A program made the position numbers and the translations under genes. The notes beneath the pieces are model-generated. The model searched no databases. It saw only the letters and a program-made list of their open reading frames with translations, and was not told the origin of the DNA. Positions 8,278 to 17,571 of a stretch of 64,000 nt of DNA are shown one piece after another. Source of the stretch: Planctomycetaceae bacterium (GTDB taxonomy: Bacteria; Planctomycetota; Planctomycetia; Pirellulales; Pirellulaceae); assembly GCA_020638995.1 (NCBI GenBank), contig JACKHM010000002.1:310001-374000 (forward strand), in the 5' to 3' direction. Numbering within the stretch: position 1 is the stretch's first letter; each line of letters opens with the position of its first letter.

Positions 8278-9099
8278 ATGCCCACCACCGACGCCCTCGA
8301 AATCATAAATCGCGATCATCCTCGCGGTCCGTTTCGGGCCGCCATCTTTGACTTTGATGGGACTTTGTCCCTGCTTCGCCGCAACTGGCAGGGAGTGATG
8401 ATCCCGATGATGGTCGACATTCTGGCCGCGACAGGAACGAACGAAACTCGCGATGATTTACACGCTTGTGTCGATGAATTCGTCATGCGCCTGAATGGCA
8501 AACAGACGATCTATCAAATGATCCAGCTGGCCGGAGAAGTTACAAAACGTCACGGCGCTGCCCTTGAACCGCTGGTGTATAAACACCGCTATCACGACTT
8601 GCTCTGGGAGCAAGTTGGCGGGCGCGTGGAGTCGGTACGTAGCGGTCGCGTTGATGCTGACATGCTGACGGTTCCTGGATCCCGTTCGTTGCTCGAGTGG
8701 CTCCATGGTCAATGCCTGACGCTTTACCTGGCATCGGGTACGGACATCACCTACGTGCGAGATGAAGTGGCGGTACTTGGGCTCGACCATTTCTTTGGCG
8801 AACGTATCTACGGCGCGATTGATGACTATAAGAATTTCTCGAAAGCGATGATCATCGAACAGATGATTCGCGACGCCGGTTTTTCAGGCAGCGAGATCGT
8901 TGGTTTTGGAGATGGTTATGTCGAAATCGAGGAGATCAAGAAAGTTGGCGGGCTAGCGATCGGCGTTGCGAGTGATGAGGAGGCCCGCGAAGGGATCAAC
9001 GACTGGAAACGAAATCGATTGATCCAAGCCGGCGCCGATATCATCATTGGGGACTATCGCGAACTCGATTCTTTACAGAGTCTGATTCCGCTGGCTTGA
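8278..9099 (+). CDS. HAD-superfamily phosphatase
   Basis: A 273-residue HAD hydrolase resembling phosphoglycolate phosphatases. Motif I is DFDGTLS with the nucleophilic Asp, motif II is ASGTD, and motif IV is GFGDGYVEIEE. A helical cap lies between motifs I and II. I chose the ATG at 8278 (MPTTDALEI), as the longer frame from 8131 adds 49 residues with no family character. It is the first of three same-strand genes spaced 9-16 bases apart, with a DHS-like protein and a PfkB kinase, so it probably dephosphorylates an intermediate handled by that set. The substrate is unknown. Confidence 0.88.
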   Translation: MPTTDALEIINRDHPRGPFRAAIFDFDGTLSLLRRNWQGVMIPMMVDILAATGTNETRDDLHACVDEFVMRLNGKQTIYQMIQLAGEVTKRHGAALEPLVYKHRYHDLLWEQVGGRVESVRSGRVDADMLTVPGSRSLLEWLHGQCLTLYLASGTDITYVRDEVAVLGLDHFFGERIYGAIDDYKNFSKAMIIEQMIRDAGFSGSEIVGFGDGYVEIEEIKKVGGLAIGVASDEEAREGINDWKRNRLIQAGADIIIGDYRELDSLQSLIPLA

Positions 9100-9115
9100 A
9101 GGGAATGGAAGGCAT

Positions 9116-10105
9116 ATGACGCTATATCCACAGTTTGATCGTTCGCGATTGATCATCAAGCCGCTCTCCGAACGCACACACGACCTACAGCATGCGTCCT
9201 TACTTTCGCTCGACGAACTGCCAGGAGGTTTGGACGAAGAGTCGAAGCGGCGAATCCGAACCTTAGGCACACGTCTGGTCACCGCCCGCGAGCGAGGCGC
9301 GTCAATCTTGATGCTCATGGGCGCACATGTGCTGCGAGCGGGGGTCCAGCGGCATTTTATTGATCTGCTCGAACGCGGCTTGATCACCCACGTCGGGATG
9401 AACGGAGCAGGACCGATTCATGACTATGAGATGTCGCGGATTGGTGCGACATGTGAAAGCGTTGCACGCTATATCCGTTCGGGCGAATTTGGGCTATGGA
9501 GAGAAACAGGCGAGATCAACGATATCGTTCGCGAAGGCGCGGCGAATGGGATGGGGCTCGGTGAAGCTGTTGGACGTGCGATCCTGGAGAGTGAATTTCC
9601 ACACAAGGATACGAGCGTAACTGCGGCCTGCGTACGGCTGGGCATCCCCATCACGGTCCACACGGGCATCGGTTACGACATTATTCACGAACACCCTAAT
9701 TTTGACCCGGCCGCATTTGGAACGGCCAGCTACCGCGACTTCCTGACTGTATGCGATACGGTAAGCAAACTCGAAGGCGGTGTGTTTCTGTGTTTTGGAT
9801 CTGCTGTCATGGGCCCGGAAGTCTATCTGAAGGCGCTGTCCATGGCACGCAATGTGGCACACCAGGATGGTAAGCGAATCGCGAAGTTCACAACGGCTGC
9901 GTTCGACTTGATTTCTATTGATGGCGATTTTCAGCAAGAGGCTTCGAAATCCAATCCGCAGTATTACTATCGACCGTGGAAAACGATCCTAGTCCGAACG
10001 GTTGCCGATGGTGGCGAGAGCTTTTATGTGTGCGGCGACCATCGGCAAACTTTGCCTCATCTACGGCAAGCCGCCTTGGCCGGCGAGGCTTCCGTCACGC
10101 AGTGA
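9116..10105 (+). CDS. deoxyhypusine synthase-like NAD-fold protein
   Basis: A 329-residue protein. Its order of segments resembles deoxyhypusine synthase: RAGVQRHFIDLLERG then THVGMNGAGPIHDYE (compare the DHS stretch ending TTAGGxEED), then RLGIPITVHTGIGYDIIHEH, then the Gly-rich VFLCFGSAVMGPEVY. Near the end RPWKTILV lies where DHS has its WGKI catalytic lysine, though shifted by one residue. Bacteria lack eIF5A, so the real substrate must differ. It sits between the HAD phosphatase and a PfkB kinase (16 and 9 bases away). The fold is inferred from motif order; function is unknown. Confidence 0.7.
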   Translation: MTLYPQFDRSRLIIKPLSERTHDLQHASLLSLDELPGGLDEESKRRIRTLGTRLVTARERGASILMLMGAHVLRAGVQRHFIDLLERGLITHVGMNGAGPIHDYEMSRIGATCESVARYIRSGEFGLWRETGEINDIVREGAANGMGLGEAVGRAILESEFPHKDTSVTAACVRLGIPITVHTGIGYDIIHEHPNFDPAAFGTASYRDFLTVCDTVSKLEGGVFLCFGSAVMGPEVYLKALSMARNVAHQDGKRIAKFTTAAFDLISIDGDFQQEASKSNPQYYYRPWKTILVRTVADGGESFYVCGDHRQTLPHLRQAALAGEASVTQ

Positions 10106-10114
10106 GTTAACCTC

Positions 10115-11128
10115 ATGCTTTCAAACTCTCGACTCGAAACGCTACTCGCTCATTTTCCAAACCTGACCATCGGGCTGGTCGGAGACTTGTTCCTCGATCG
10201 TTATCTGGACATCGAACCTGGGGTTGAAGAGATCTCCATCGAGACCGATCTAGAGGCGTATCAAATTGCCCATGTTCGAAATTCACCGGGAGCATTGGGC
10301 ACCGTCATGAACAACCTGGCTGCGCTGGGCGTGGGACGACTCATTCCTTTGGCCGTGATTGGCGATGACGGACAGGCATACGATTTACTCAAAGAATTGC
10401 AGCAGCTACCGGTAGATACCACCTACATAATTCGAGACGAACAGCGACTGACTCCCACGTACACCAAGCCCATGAAGCAAGATGCGACGGGGACGTGGCG
10501 TGAACTCAATCGACTCGATCTTCGCACACGGGCGCCGCTCTCGGACTCGACGTCAGAGCAAGTGTGCCGAAAGTTGGCAGAGCTATTTGACGTATGTGAC
10601 GGACTGATCGTGCTCGACCAGATCAATGAAACCAATTGGGGAGTCGTTAACGACACTACCAGGCAAACGCTTGAAGCACTTACCGCCAAGCAACCAGACA
10701 AGCTTGTATTCGTCGACAGCCGCAGGCACCTTCGCTGCTTTCAGTGTGGGGTGTTGAAGGGCAATCGGGCGGAGTTGCTTGACGCCTTGGGCACCGATAC
10801 GTCGTCTATTGAACAGGCTGCGAAAGACTTGACGCAGCGAACTGGACGTCCGGTTTACGCTACGCTTGGCGAGGGTGGGATATTAGTTGCTCTCCCAAGT
10901 GGTGAGATATTACTGTCACCGGCACATAAGGTGCATGGCCCAATCGACATTGTGGGGGCAGGCGACAGCGCGACAAGCGGGATCGTGGCGTCCCTATTGA
11001 GCGGTGCGAGCGATCACGAAGCAGCGGACGTTGCGAACTTGGTCGCCAGCATTACCGTGCAACAACTCGGTACAACGGGAACAGCGACACCGCGACAGAT
11101 CATCAATCGTCACCGGGAATTGAGCTGA
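10115..11128 (+). CDS. PfkB-family carbohydrate kinase, RfaE/HldE-N-like
   Basis: A 337-residue ribokinase-fold enzyme. It opens with GLVGDLFLDRYLDIEPG, as in heptose-7-phosphate kinases of the RfaE/HldE type, has the substrate region NSPGALGTVMNNLAALG, and carries the catalytic PfkB signature IDIVGAGDSA with the Asp base. Unlike HldE there is no C-terminal nucleotidyltransferase domain. It closes the three-gene unit with the HAD phosphatase and the DHS-like protein. A kinase and phosphatase together suggest sugar-phosphate processing, perhaps an envelope sugar; that is inference from context. Confidence 0.88.
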   Translation: MLSNSRLETLLAHFPNLTIGLVGDLFLDRYLDIEPGVEEISIETDLEAYQIAHVRNSPGALGTVMNNLAALGVGRLIPLAVIGDDGQAYDLLKELQQLPVDTTYIIRDEQRLTPTYTKPMKQDATGTWRELNRLDLRTRAPLSDSTSEQVCRKLAELFDVCDGLIVLDQINETNWGVVNDTTRQTLEALTAKQPDKLVFVDSRRHLRCFQCGVLKGNRAELLDALGTDTSSIEQAAKDLTQRTGRPVYATLGEGGILVALPSGEILLSPAHKVHGPIDIVGAGDSATSGIVASLLSGASDHEAADVANLVASITVQQLGTTGTATPRQIINRHRELS

Positions 11129-11137
11129 CAGCCCAAG

Positions 11138-12409
11138 CTACTGCGCATACCACACGATCATTTTCTCCAGCTGGCTGGTACGAGCGATCGTTGCCACGCG
11201 TCTTCGGTGCTGCGAGCCAGCGAGCGGTTCGTGACCTTGTCCTCGGTCCATGATTGTCACCATCTCAATGGCGTCTTCGTTGGTTGGCGAACGATTGTTG
11301 GCAGACCAGCGCATAATCCACAAGGCAACCGGATAAGCCAAGGCGAAAGCACGGAACGACTCGACGATCGACCAACCGGGGCGCGCGGCGACCACGTACT
11401 GCAAGGACCTTGCATTCGCTTCGTACAGACGCACAAAAGGGCGTTGAACTTCTGGAGTCAAATGTCCGAGGGGTTCCTCCAAGGCTTCGAACGTCACCTC
11501 GGGAAACGACGGGTGAAGCAGGGGAGCTCGCCCCCTCCCTCGCGCGATCGCGAGGGCCGCGCGGGCCAATCGCCAACGCTCATGCCATGAGTCGGTGACA
11601 CGATAGCTTGAATGCAATCGCAAGTATTCCGCGGCCGCTTGCCGAAAGAGGGTCGCAACCGCACCTTGCGGAGGTTGCCGCTTCGCGAACAAATCACTCA
11701 CGTCTTGGTGGCAGGCATCTTCAAGCAGCGTCATCAACTCGGGCAGTTGCTTTTCCACGAGGCGCCGCCATTTACACTGCTCGACCAGATCACAGAACCG
11801 GACACCATGAACCAATCGCCGCACCAACGGAAATCGTTCGTCGACGAGCAGCCGTTCGATAGCTCGTGCCACCGTTAATGCCTCTGTCCACGAACCACGG
11901 TATCGTCGAGTTATAGACGGTGCTCGTATCGCTATGTCCAGCAACCTTCCACGCTCCGCAAGTTGCGTCACGTGACTTAGACGCTTCTGCAACTCGGCAC
12001 CTCGATCGGCAGCCGCCGAAGGGCAACTCCGTCGTAACGTCAAGATGACACGCTTCTCTTGAGGAACTAGCTGTAGAGGGTACATTTGGCAGACAAGCGG
12101 CTTGGCTGCTTCGCCAAATTCAGCGTGAATTCGACAGCGATTGTCTGGTGTCAGAAAGACACACGAGCCGTCCGGGCGTTGCGCGAGTTGAGCTCGCTTA
12201 TCAAACCACCCGCGGTTCGTAACTGTGCGAACGCTCTCGAAATCGGGGTGCTCTTCCCAACGCTGTTGCTTCAATCGCTCCATATCCGCGTCGCTCAGCG
12301 GAATCACACTACCTCGGCAGCAATTCCCACACGACGCACATTCCCAACGCTCGAGGATCGGCAGCGTTTTAATAGGAACGCTCAACTGTAAGTATCCAAT
12401 TCGATGCAT
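11138..12409 (-). CDS. YkgJ-family cysteine-cluster protein
   Basis: A 423-residue protein. The N-terminal 120 residues carry the CxxCxxCC-type cluster CASCGNCCRG followed by RCRIH and LVCQMYPL, the metal- or iron-sulfur-binding pattern of the YkgJ/FliB-like family. The remaining two thirds are helical, Arg-rich and have no motif I recognise. I start at the ATG at 12409 (MHRIGYLQL), since the longer frame runs into the region upstream of the divergent sialidase. Biochemical function is not known for most of this family; FliB-type relatives methylate flagellin lysines. Confidence 0.82.
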   Translation of the reverse strand: MHRIGYLQLSVPIKTLPILERWECASCGNCCRGSVIPLSDADMERLKQQRWEEHPDFESVRTVTNRGWFDKRAQLAQRPDGSCVFLTPDNRCRIHAEFGEAAKPLVCQMYPLQLVPQEKRVILTLRRSCPSAAADRGAELQKRLSHVTQLAERGRLLDIAIRAPSITRRYRGSWTEALTVARAIERLLVDERFPLVRRLVHGVRFCDLVEQCKWRRLVEKQLPELMTLLEDACHQDVSDLFAKRQPPQGAVATLFRQAAAEYLRLHSSYRVTDSWHERWRLARAALAIARGRGRAPLLHPSFPEVTFEALEEPLGHLTPEVQRPFVRLYEANARSLQYVVAARPGWSIVESFRAFALAYPVALWIMRWSANNRSPTNEDAIEMVTIMDRGQGHEPLAGSQHRRRVATIARTSQLEKMIVWYAQ

Positions 12410-12536
12410 AAATGGAAGGGACCGAAGATAACAAAGTCGCAAGATCGCGACGAGACCTTGCTTCCTGGCGGCCGCGCGGGGACACTGGTAGCGCCCCCGT
12501 GAATCGCGATTCTGAATTGAAAGGACCAAGCATACG

Positions 12537-13694
12537 ATGTCATCTCGATCGTTCTTACCTGGACTGTTCGCACTCGGCTTCTGCTGCGGCATTTTCACAG
12601 TTGTTCGCGCCGCCGAGCCACTGCCCGCCGCTTACACGATTCCCACCATCGACCTTGCCGCTCAGAAGCATCGGCAAGTCGTAGTTGACCGCGAGGCCGG
12701 ACAATACTTGGGGCATCCTACAACCGTGTTGCTTGAAGACAACAAGACGATGTTGTGCGTTTATCCGAAAGGTCACGGGCGCGGAGCCATCGTCTACAAA
12801 CGAAGCACCGACGCTGGGCTGACTTGGTCAGAGCGATTGCCAACACCCACGAGTTGGGCAACGAGCCAAGAGGTGCCGACAATCCATCGCGTTGTCGATA
12901 AAGTCGGAAAGAAGCGGTTAATCATGTGGTCCGGATTGTATCCAGCGAGGCTGGCAATCAGCGAGGACGATGGTGAAAGTTGGTCGGAGCTAAACGCCGT
13001 TGGAGATTGGGGCGGGATTGTAGTGGTGGGCTTCGTGGGCAAACTCAAGGAACCGGGAAGCTATCTTGCGATGTTTCATGACGACGGGCGTTTCTTCCAA
13101 GCCAAGGCTGAGAGAAAGAATCCCGTCGAGTTCCGCTTGTATAAAACATTTTCGGGTGATGGCGGATTGACTTGGTCTGCGCCCGAGATGGTTCAGAAGG
13201 ACACGGCCGTTCATCTATGCGAGCCCGGTCTGATCCGGTCGCCCAATGGCAGTCAGATGGCAGTCCTCCTCCGAGAAAACAGCCGTCGCCGTAACTCTCA
13301 CGTAATCTTCTCCGACGACGAAGGCCAAACGTGGACCGAACCGCGAGAGTTGCCAGCCGCCCTAACCGGCGATCGGCATACCGGGGTGTATGGTCCAGAT
13401 GGCCGTTTGTTTATCTCTTTCCGCGATACGACTCGCGAGAGTCCAACAAAGGGAGATTGGGTGGCGTGGGTCGGAACGTACGATGACATCGTCGACGGGC
13501 GCGAAGGACAGTACCGTGTTCGATTGATGGACAATCACAAGGGTGCTGATTGCGCATACCCTGCCGTCGAGATATTGCCTGATGGAACGATTGTTACCAC
13601 GACCTATGGACACTGGGAAAAGGAACAGGCTCCCTACATCGTCAGTATTCGCTTGAAGCTCGAAGAACTCGATGAGTTACACTCCGGCAAGTAA
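12537..13694 (+). CDS. secreted sialidase-fold (BNR/Asp-box) protein
   Basis: A 385-residue protein with an N-terminal signal peptide (LPGLFALGFCCGIFTVVRAA). At least four Asp-box motifs mark a six-bladed sialidase propeller: STDAGLTW, SEDDGESW, SGDGGLTW and SDDEGQTW. It may be an exo-glycosidase or a non-catalytic glycan-binding propeller. The arginine triad of true sialidases cannot be assigned by eye. It is followed 30 bases later by a HEAT protein and then by DUF1501 on the same strand. Confidence 0.85.
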   Translation: MSSRSFLPGLFALGFCCGIFTVVRAAEPLPAAYTIPTIDLAAQKHRQVVVDREAGQYLGHPTTVLLEDNKTMLCVYPKGHGRGAIVYKRSTDAGLTWSERLPTPTSWATSQEVPTIHRVVDKVGKKRLIMWSGLYPARLAISEDDGESWSELNAVGDWGGIVVVGFVGKLKEPGSYLAMFHDDGRFFQAKAERKNPVEFRLYKTFSGDGGLTWSAPEMVQKDTAVHLCEPGLIRSPNGSQMAVLLRENSRRRNSHVIFSDDEGQTWTEPRELPAALTGDRHTGVYGPDGRLFISFRDTTRESPTKGDWVAWVGTYDDIVDGREGQYRVRLMDNHKGADCAYPAVEILPDGTIVTTTYGHWEKEQAPYIVSIRLKLEELDELHSGK

Positions 13695-13724
13695 ACCGCA
13701 CCGCCATTACCACAAGGACGTTCT

Positions 13725-14222
13725 ATGTCACAAAATGTTGAAGCACTGATTGCTTCGCTGGCTGCGTCGGACATTGCGGCGCGCCGCGAGGCCGCCGAGT
13801 CGTTGGCTCGACTGGGAGCGGGCGCAGCGCCGGCAGCGATCCCGCTTGTAAAAGCTTGCGGTGACGCTGACGAAGAAGTACGGAATTGGGCCGTCGCCGC
13901 GCTCGAGGAGTTACCCGCACCGACTGCCTCCGATGCTGCAGCGTTAGAGGAGATGATTAATGTTGATCGACTTGATGTAGCCTTCTGGGCGACGACTTTA
14001 CTAGGAAGAATGGAAACTTCAGCCGCCTCGACGGTGCCCACTCTCGCCGTGGCTGTTGCCAATCATCCAGAGTCGGTGGTCCAACAGCGAGCTGCCTGGG
14101 CACTGGGAAGAATTGGGAAGCCCGCAGCGGCGGCGATTCCCCAGTTGGAAGCAGCCACAGCGTCCAAAGATCCACGGCTGGCGCGTTTGGCTTCAGCCGC
14201 ATTGGAGTCGGTGCGATCGTAA
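13725..14222 (+). CDS. small HEAT-repeat protein
   Basis: A 165-residue, Ala-rich all-helical protein made of about four HEAT or PBS-lyase-like repeats. Typical units are ARREAAESLARLGAGAAP and QRAAWALGRIGKPAAAAIP. It has no signal peptide. AAGGA lies in front of the ATG. Such proteins are protein-binding scaffolds; the partner is unknown, but the gene lies between the sialidase-fold and DUF1501 genes on the same strand. Confidence 0.8.
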   Translation: MSQNVEALIASLAASDIAARREAAESLARLGAGAAPAAIPLVKACGDADEEVRNWAVAALEELPAPTASDAAALEEMINVDRLDVAFWATTLLGRMETSAASTVPTLAVAVANHPESVVQQRAAWALGRIGKPAAAAIPQLEAATASKDPRLARLASAALESVRS

Positions 14223-14295
14223 TTTGCGGTCGCCGTTGCCCCAAGACTAGACTATTGCTGCCCAAATACTGATAATCGGGACGAAGGAGGAACGT

Positions 14296-15789
14296 ATGCT
14301 GCGAATTCTCGGATCGTCCAAACAGCTCTGCGGAGGAGTCACTCGTCGCGAAATGTTACGAGTTGGCGGCCTGGGGTTGGCTGGAATTGGCTTAGCGGAT
14401 TTGTTGAATCTTCGCGAGTTGTCTGCCTCGTCGTCGCAACATGGCTCGTCGTTCGGCAAGGCCAAGTCTGTGATACTTATCCATCTCTACGGCGCGCCCA
14501 GTCAGCTCGAATGGGCGGACATGAAGCCCGATGCCCCGGTTGAGATTCGCGGCGAGTTGAACGGCATAGCATCGACCTTGCCCGGTTGCGACGTGTGCGA
14601 GTTGCTGCCGAATCATGCTAAAGTTATGGACCGAGTGACCGTACTTCGCTCGTTGACACATCCCCACCCGATCCACGGCGTTGCGTATGCGCTGACCGGC
14701 ACTCCCGCGATCGATGTTGCGATGGAATTGAGCCCGCGCGACTCGCGTCACTGGCCGTTCTTTGGTTCCGTGGTTGAATATGTAGAGAGCCAAGGCCGCG
14801 AACAAGCCTCGGCAATTCCTAATAACATTGCGTTGCCGTTTCAATTTAGCAGCCACCGTGAAGGCGAAGTACCGCGAGCCGGGCCCTATGCTGCGTTTTT
14901 AGGCGCCGAGTTCGATCCCCTCTGGACGGACTTTGCGGGGACTGCGACTAAGGGCCATGAAAAGACGCTGCGCGACATGGTCTACACCGACAACGATCCG
15001 TATATGGGCGTTGCCGACGATTGCCGTTTCTTCTTGCCTGCCGCGACACGTTCCGACAAAGACGTCACGCTCGATCGGTTGAATCGCCGCAAGTCTTTGC
15101 TCACACAGTTGAATGACGCAATTGCGCCACTTGCGGATTCGCGTGCCGGGCACGAACTTACCCGCCATCAGCAGTCAGCACTCGCAATCCTGGAGTCTGA
15201 TCAACTGGCGAAGGCTTTGGATATTCGTCGCGAACCACAGCAGACTCGCGAACTCTACGGAGCAACACTGTTTGGGCAAGCCTGTCTCGCAGCGAGACGT
15301 TTGACCGAGGCTGGCACGCGCGTAGCGACGGTGTTCTGGGACGAGTACGGGTTGGCGGGAACAGGCTGGGACACGCATTGGAACCACTATCCACGAATGA
15401 AGAATGAGCTTTGCCCCGGCTTTGACATGGGGTGGTATGGCCTGATCACCGACCTAGATCAACGTGGATTGCTGGACGAGACTCTGGTGGTTTGCACGAG
15501 CGAACATGGTCGGACGCCAAAGCTGAACAGTCAGAAAGGCGGCGGTCGAGATCATTGGTCGCGCGTTTACACCTCGCTGATCGCTGGAGCCGGCGTGAAA
15601 CGTGGGCACGTCGTCGGCGCTTCCGACCAACACGGATCGGACGTCGCCGATCGACCTATCAGCCCCAAGGATCTTCTCGCCACGATGTATCACCTGCTCG
15701 GCATCGACCCACATCTATTGATCGCTGATCGAACCGGTCGCCCGCTACCCTTGGTTGACGGCGAGATCATTTCCGAGGCATTGGCGTAA
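14296..15789 (+). CDS. DUF1501 family protein with Tat signal
   Basis: A 497-residue sulfatase/alkaline-phosphatase-fold protein of the DUF1501 family, which is greatly expanded in planctomycetes. The N-terminus is a twin-arginine signal (TRREMLRVGGLGLAGIGLA). Further family stretches are KSVILIHLYGAPSQLEWADM, SLTHPHPIHGVAYALTG, TSEHGRTPKLN and GGRDHWSRVYT, the latter two carrying the metal-site His residues. A strong Shine-Dalgarno (AAGGAGG) precedes the ATG. In planctomycetes DUF1501 genes usually pair with DUF1549/DUF1553 cytochrome genes; no such partner is here. Confidence 0.93.
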   Translation: MLRILGSSKQLCGGVTRREMLRVGGLGLAGIGLADLLNLRELSASSSQHGSSFGKAKSVILIHLYGAPSQLEWADMKPDAPVEIRGELNGIASTLPGCDVCELLPNHAKVMDRVTVLRSLTHPHPIHGVAYALTGTPAIDVAMELSPRDSRHWPFFGSVVEYVESQGREQASAIPNNIALPFQFSSHREGEVPRAGPYAAFLGAEFDPLWTDFAGTATKGHEKTLRDMVYTDNDPYMGVADDCRFFLPAATRSDKDVTLDRLNRRKSLLTQLNDAIAPLADSRAGHELTRHQQSALAILESDQLAKALDIRREPQQTRELYGATLFGQACLAARRLTEAGTRVATVFWDEYGLAGTGWDTHWNHYPRMKNELCPGFDMGWYGLITDLDQRGLLDETLVVCTSEHGRTPKLNSQKGGGRDHWSRVYTSLIAGAGVKRGHVVGASDQHGSDVADRPISPKDLLATMYHLLGIDPHLLIADRTGRPLPLVDGEIISEALA

Positions 15790-15845
15790 CTCGCGGTCAC
15801 CCCAGGGAACTATCGACCTTCCGACCGAGTTTGTGCGAGTTCGAC

Positions 15846-17429
15846 ATGCAGTATGATGGCGTCATTCTGGGAACAGGCCACAACAGTTTGGTACTGCAAG
15901 CGTACTGCGGACTCGCTGGGCTTCGCACGCTTTCGATTGATCGCAGCCACAATCTCGGTGGCGGATTGTCGACCATCGAGCATCCCGCGGACTCGGGCTT
16001 TCTCCACAATATCCATTCGTTCTTCCATCGCGGCGTGACAAAACTGCCGTGGTATCGTGAATTAGATTTGGCTCGACACGGCGCGGCGTACTTACAGCCA
16101 GATCTAAACGTCACCATGATTTGTCGCGACGGACGTTCGTTGCAATGGTGGAGCGACTTCGACAAAACGGTCGCGTCGGTGGCAACCTTTAGCGCGTGCG
16201 ATGCCGCAACCTTGGAGAAGTGGCGGGACGCCTTTCGACCGATCGTCCAGAACATCCTTATTCCCGAATCGCAATCACCACCGCTGCCACCAAGGGACCG
16301 GCGGAGACTTCTGGAGCAGTCGAGCGACGGACGCCTGCTGCTGAAGACAAGTCAGCTTTCACCTCTTGAATTCGTGCAACGTGAGTTTGAAGATCCAGCG
16401 GTGCAGGCCGGAATGCTGTTCTTCAACGGCCTGCGCGAGGTCGATCTGCGCCAACCAGGATTCGGGCACCACATCCCCGCGCTGTTGGCCAGTGACGCGA
16501 TGGCGCAGATGTGTATCGGCGGTTCGAGGCAACTCGCTATCGCACTTGCGAAAGCGATTCGGGAATCAGGTGGCGACATCCGCCTGGGCAGTTCGCTGCG
16601 AAGAATCATTGTCGAGAATGGACGAGCCACCGGCATTGAGACGATGGACGGTGAGCGGATTCAGGCAAAACGCTTTATTGCGTCCGGACTCAACCCGCAG
16701 CAGACATTTCTCGAACTGATCGAGCCCGCGCATCTGCCGTCTAAGTGGATCGAAATGGCGCGAGCGTTTCAATACAACTTGCTGGCGCCGCTGTTCGGTC
16801 TAAACCTCAATCTGCGCGAAGCACCACGCTATGAAGTTGCGGGGGCGAATCAATCGCTGATGGTTATTCTTGGTCTGGATCACGTCGATCAGTTCTCAGA
16901 CATCGTTACTCACCACGAGGCGGGTACGATCCCTCCAACCGTCATGTGGGGATCCTGTCCTACTCAATTCGACCCGACGCAAGCTCCTCCGAACGGACAC
17001 ACAGCCTTTATGTGGGAGAAGCTACCCTACGATTTGCATGGAGATGCTTCGCAATGGGACGAAGTCAAGGACCGCCACGGTGCCGAGATGCTTGCCTTAT
17101 GGTCTCGCTTTGCGCCCAATATCACGGATGCAACGATCACCTCGTTCACCCGCAGCCCACTCGACACTGAACGGATGCTGCCGAACATGCAAAGCGGCGA
17201 TTTGCTCGTCGGTGCATTTGCCAACGACCAAGTTGGATACCATCGTCCGTTTCCCGGTGCTGGTCACTATCGAGCCCATTTACCGGGCCTGTACCTTTGC
17301 GGCTCATGCTGTCATCCGGGAGGTAACATCACGGGACTTCCCGGTTACAATTGTTCGCAAGTGCTGTTCGCGGACTTAGGTGTGGCTAAACATGAGAGCG
17401 ATTCACGAACCAGCGCCGAGGATCCCTAA
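15846..17429 (+). CDS. FAD-dependent oxidoreductase, phytoene-desaturase-like
   Basis: A 527-residue flavoprotein of the amine-oxidase/CrtI clan. The N-terminal dinucleotide-binding fold reads GVILGTGHNSLVLQAYCGLA followed by the acidic-strand end and HNLGGG. The C-terminal FAD contact is LYLCGSCCHPGGNITG. I start at the ATG at 15846 (MQYDGVIL); a GTG at 15831 would add five residues. Likely reactions are desaturation or isomerisation of an isoprenoid or similar lipid, but no other carotenoid gene is nearby, so the substrate is open. Confidence 0.88.
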   Translation: MQYDGVILGTGHNSLVLQAYCGLAGLRTLSIDRSHNLGGGLSTIEHPADSGFLHNIHSFFHRGVTKLPWYRELDLARHGAAYLQPDLNVTMICRDGRSLQWWSDFDKTVASVATFSACDAATLEKWRDAFRPIVQNILIPESQSPPLPPRDRRRLLEQSSDGRLLLKTSQLSPLEFVQREFEDPAVQAGMLFFNGLREVDLRQPGFGHHIPALLASDAMAQMCIGGSRQLAIALAKAIRESGGDIRLGSSLRRIIVENGRATGIETMDGERIQAKRFIASGLNPQQTFLELIEPAHLPSKWIEMARAFQYNLLAPLFGLNLNLREAPRYEVAGANQSLMVILGLDHVDQFSDIVTHHEAGTIPPTVMWGSCPTQFDPTQAPPNGHTAFMWEKLPYDLHGDASQWDEVKDRHGAEMLALWSRFAPNITDATITSFTRSPLDTERMLPNMQSGDLLVGAFANDQVGYHRPFPGAGHYRAHLPGLYLCGSCCHPGGNITGLPGYNCSQVLFADLGVAKHESDSRTSAEDP

Positions 17430-17523
17430 TGTAGAGAAGAGAGCATTCAAATTGTCGACGTCGCTCGCTCCTGGCTCACCCTTTTTGACATTCATCATTT
17501 TTTGATTTCTGGCTGGGTACTCT

Positions 17524-17559
17524 GTGACCTCTGAAAGTACCCGTGACCTCCAAAAGTAC
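17524..17559 (+). repeat. 19-base-period tandem direct repeat before the DUF1805 gene
   Basis: GTGACCTCTGAAAGTAC (17524-17540) and GTGACCTCCAAAAGTAC (17543-17559) match at 15 of 17 positions. They end 12 bases before the DUF1805 start, where an operator or leader element could sit. Confidence 0.5.
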
Positions 17560-17571
17560 AACGGCAAAGCA

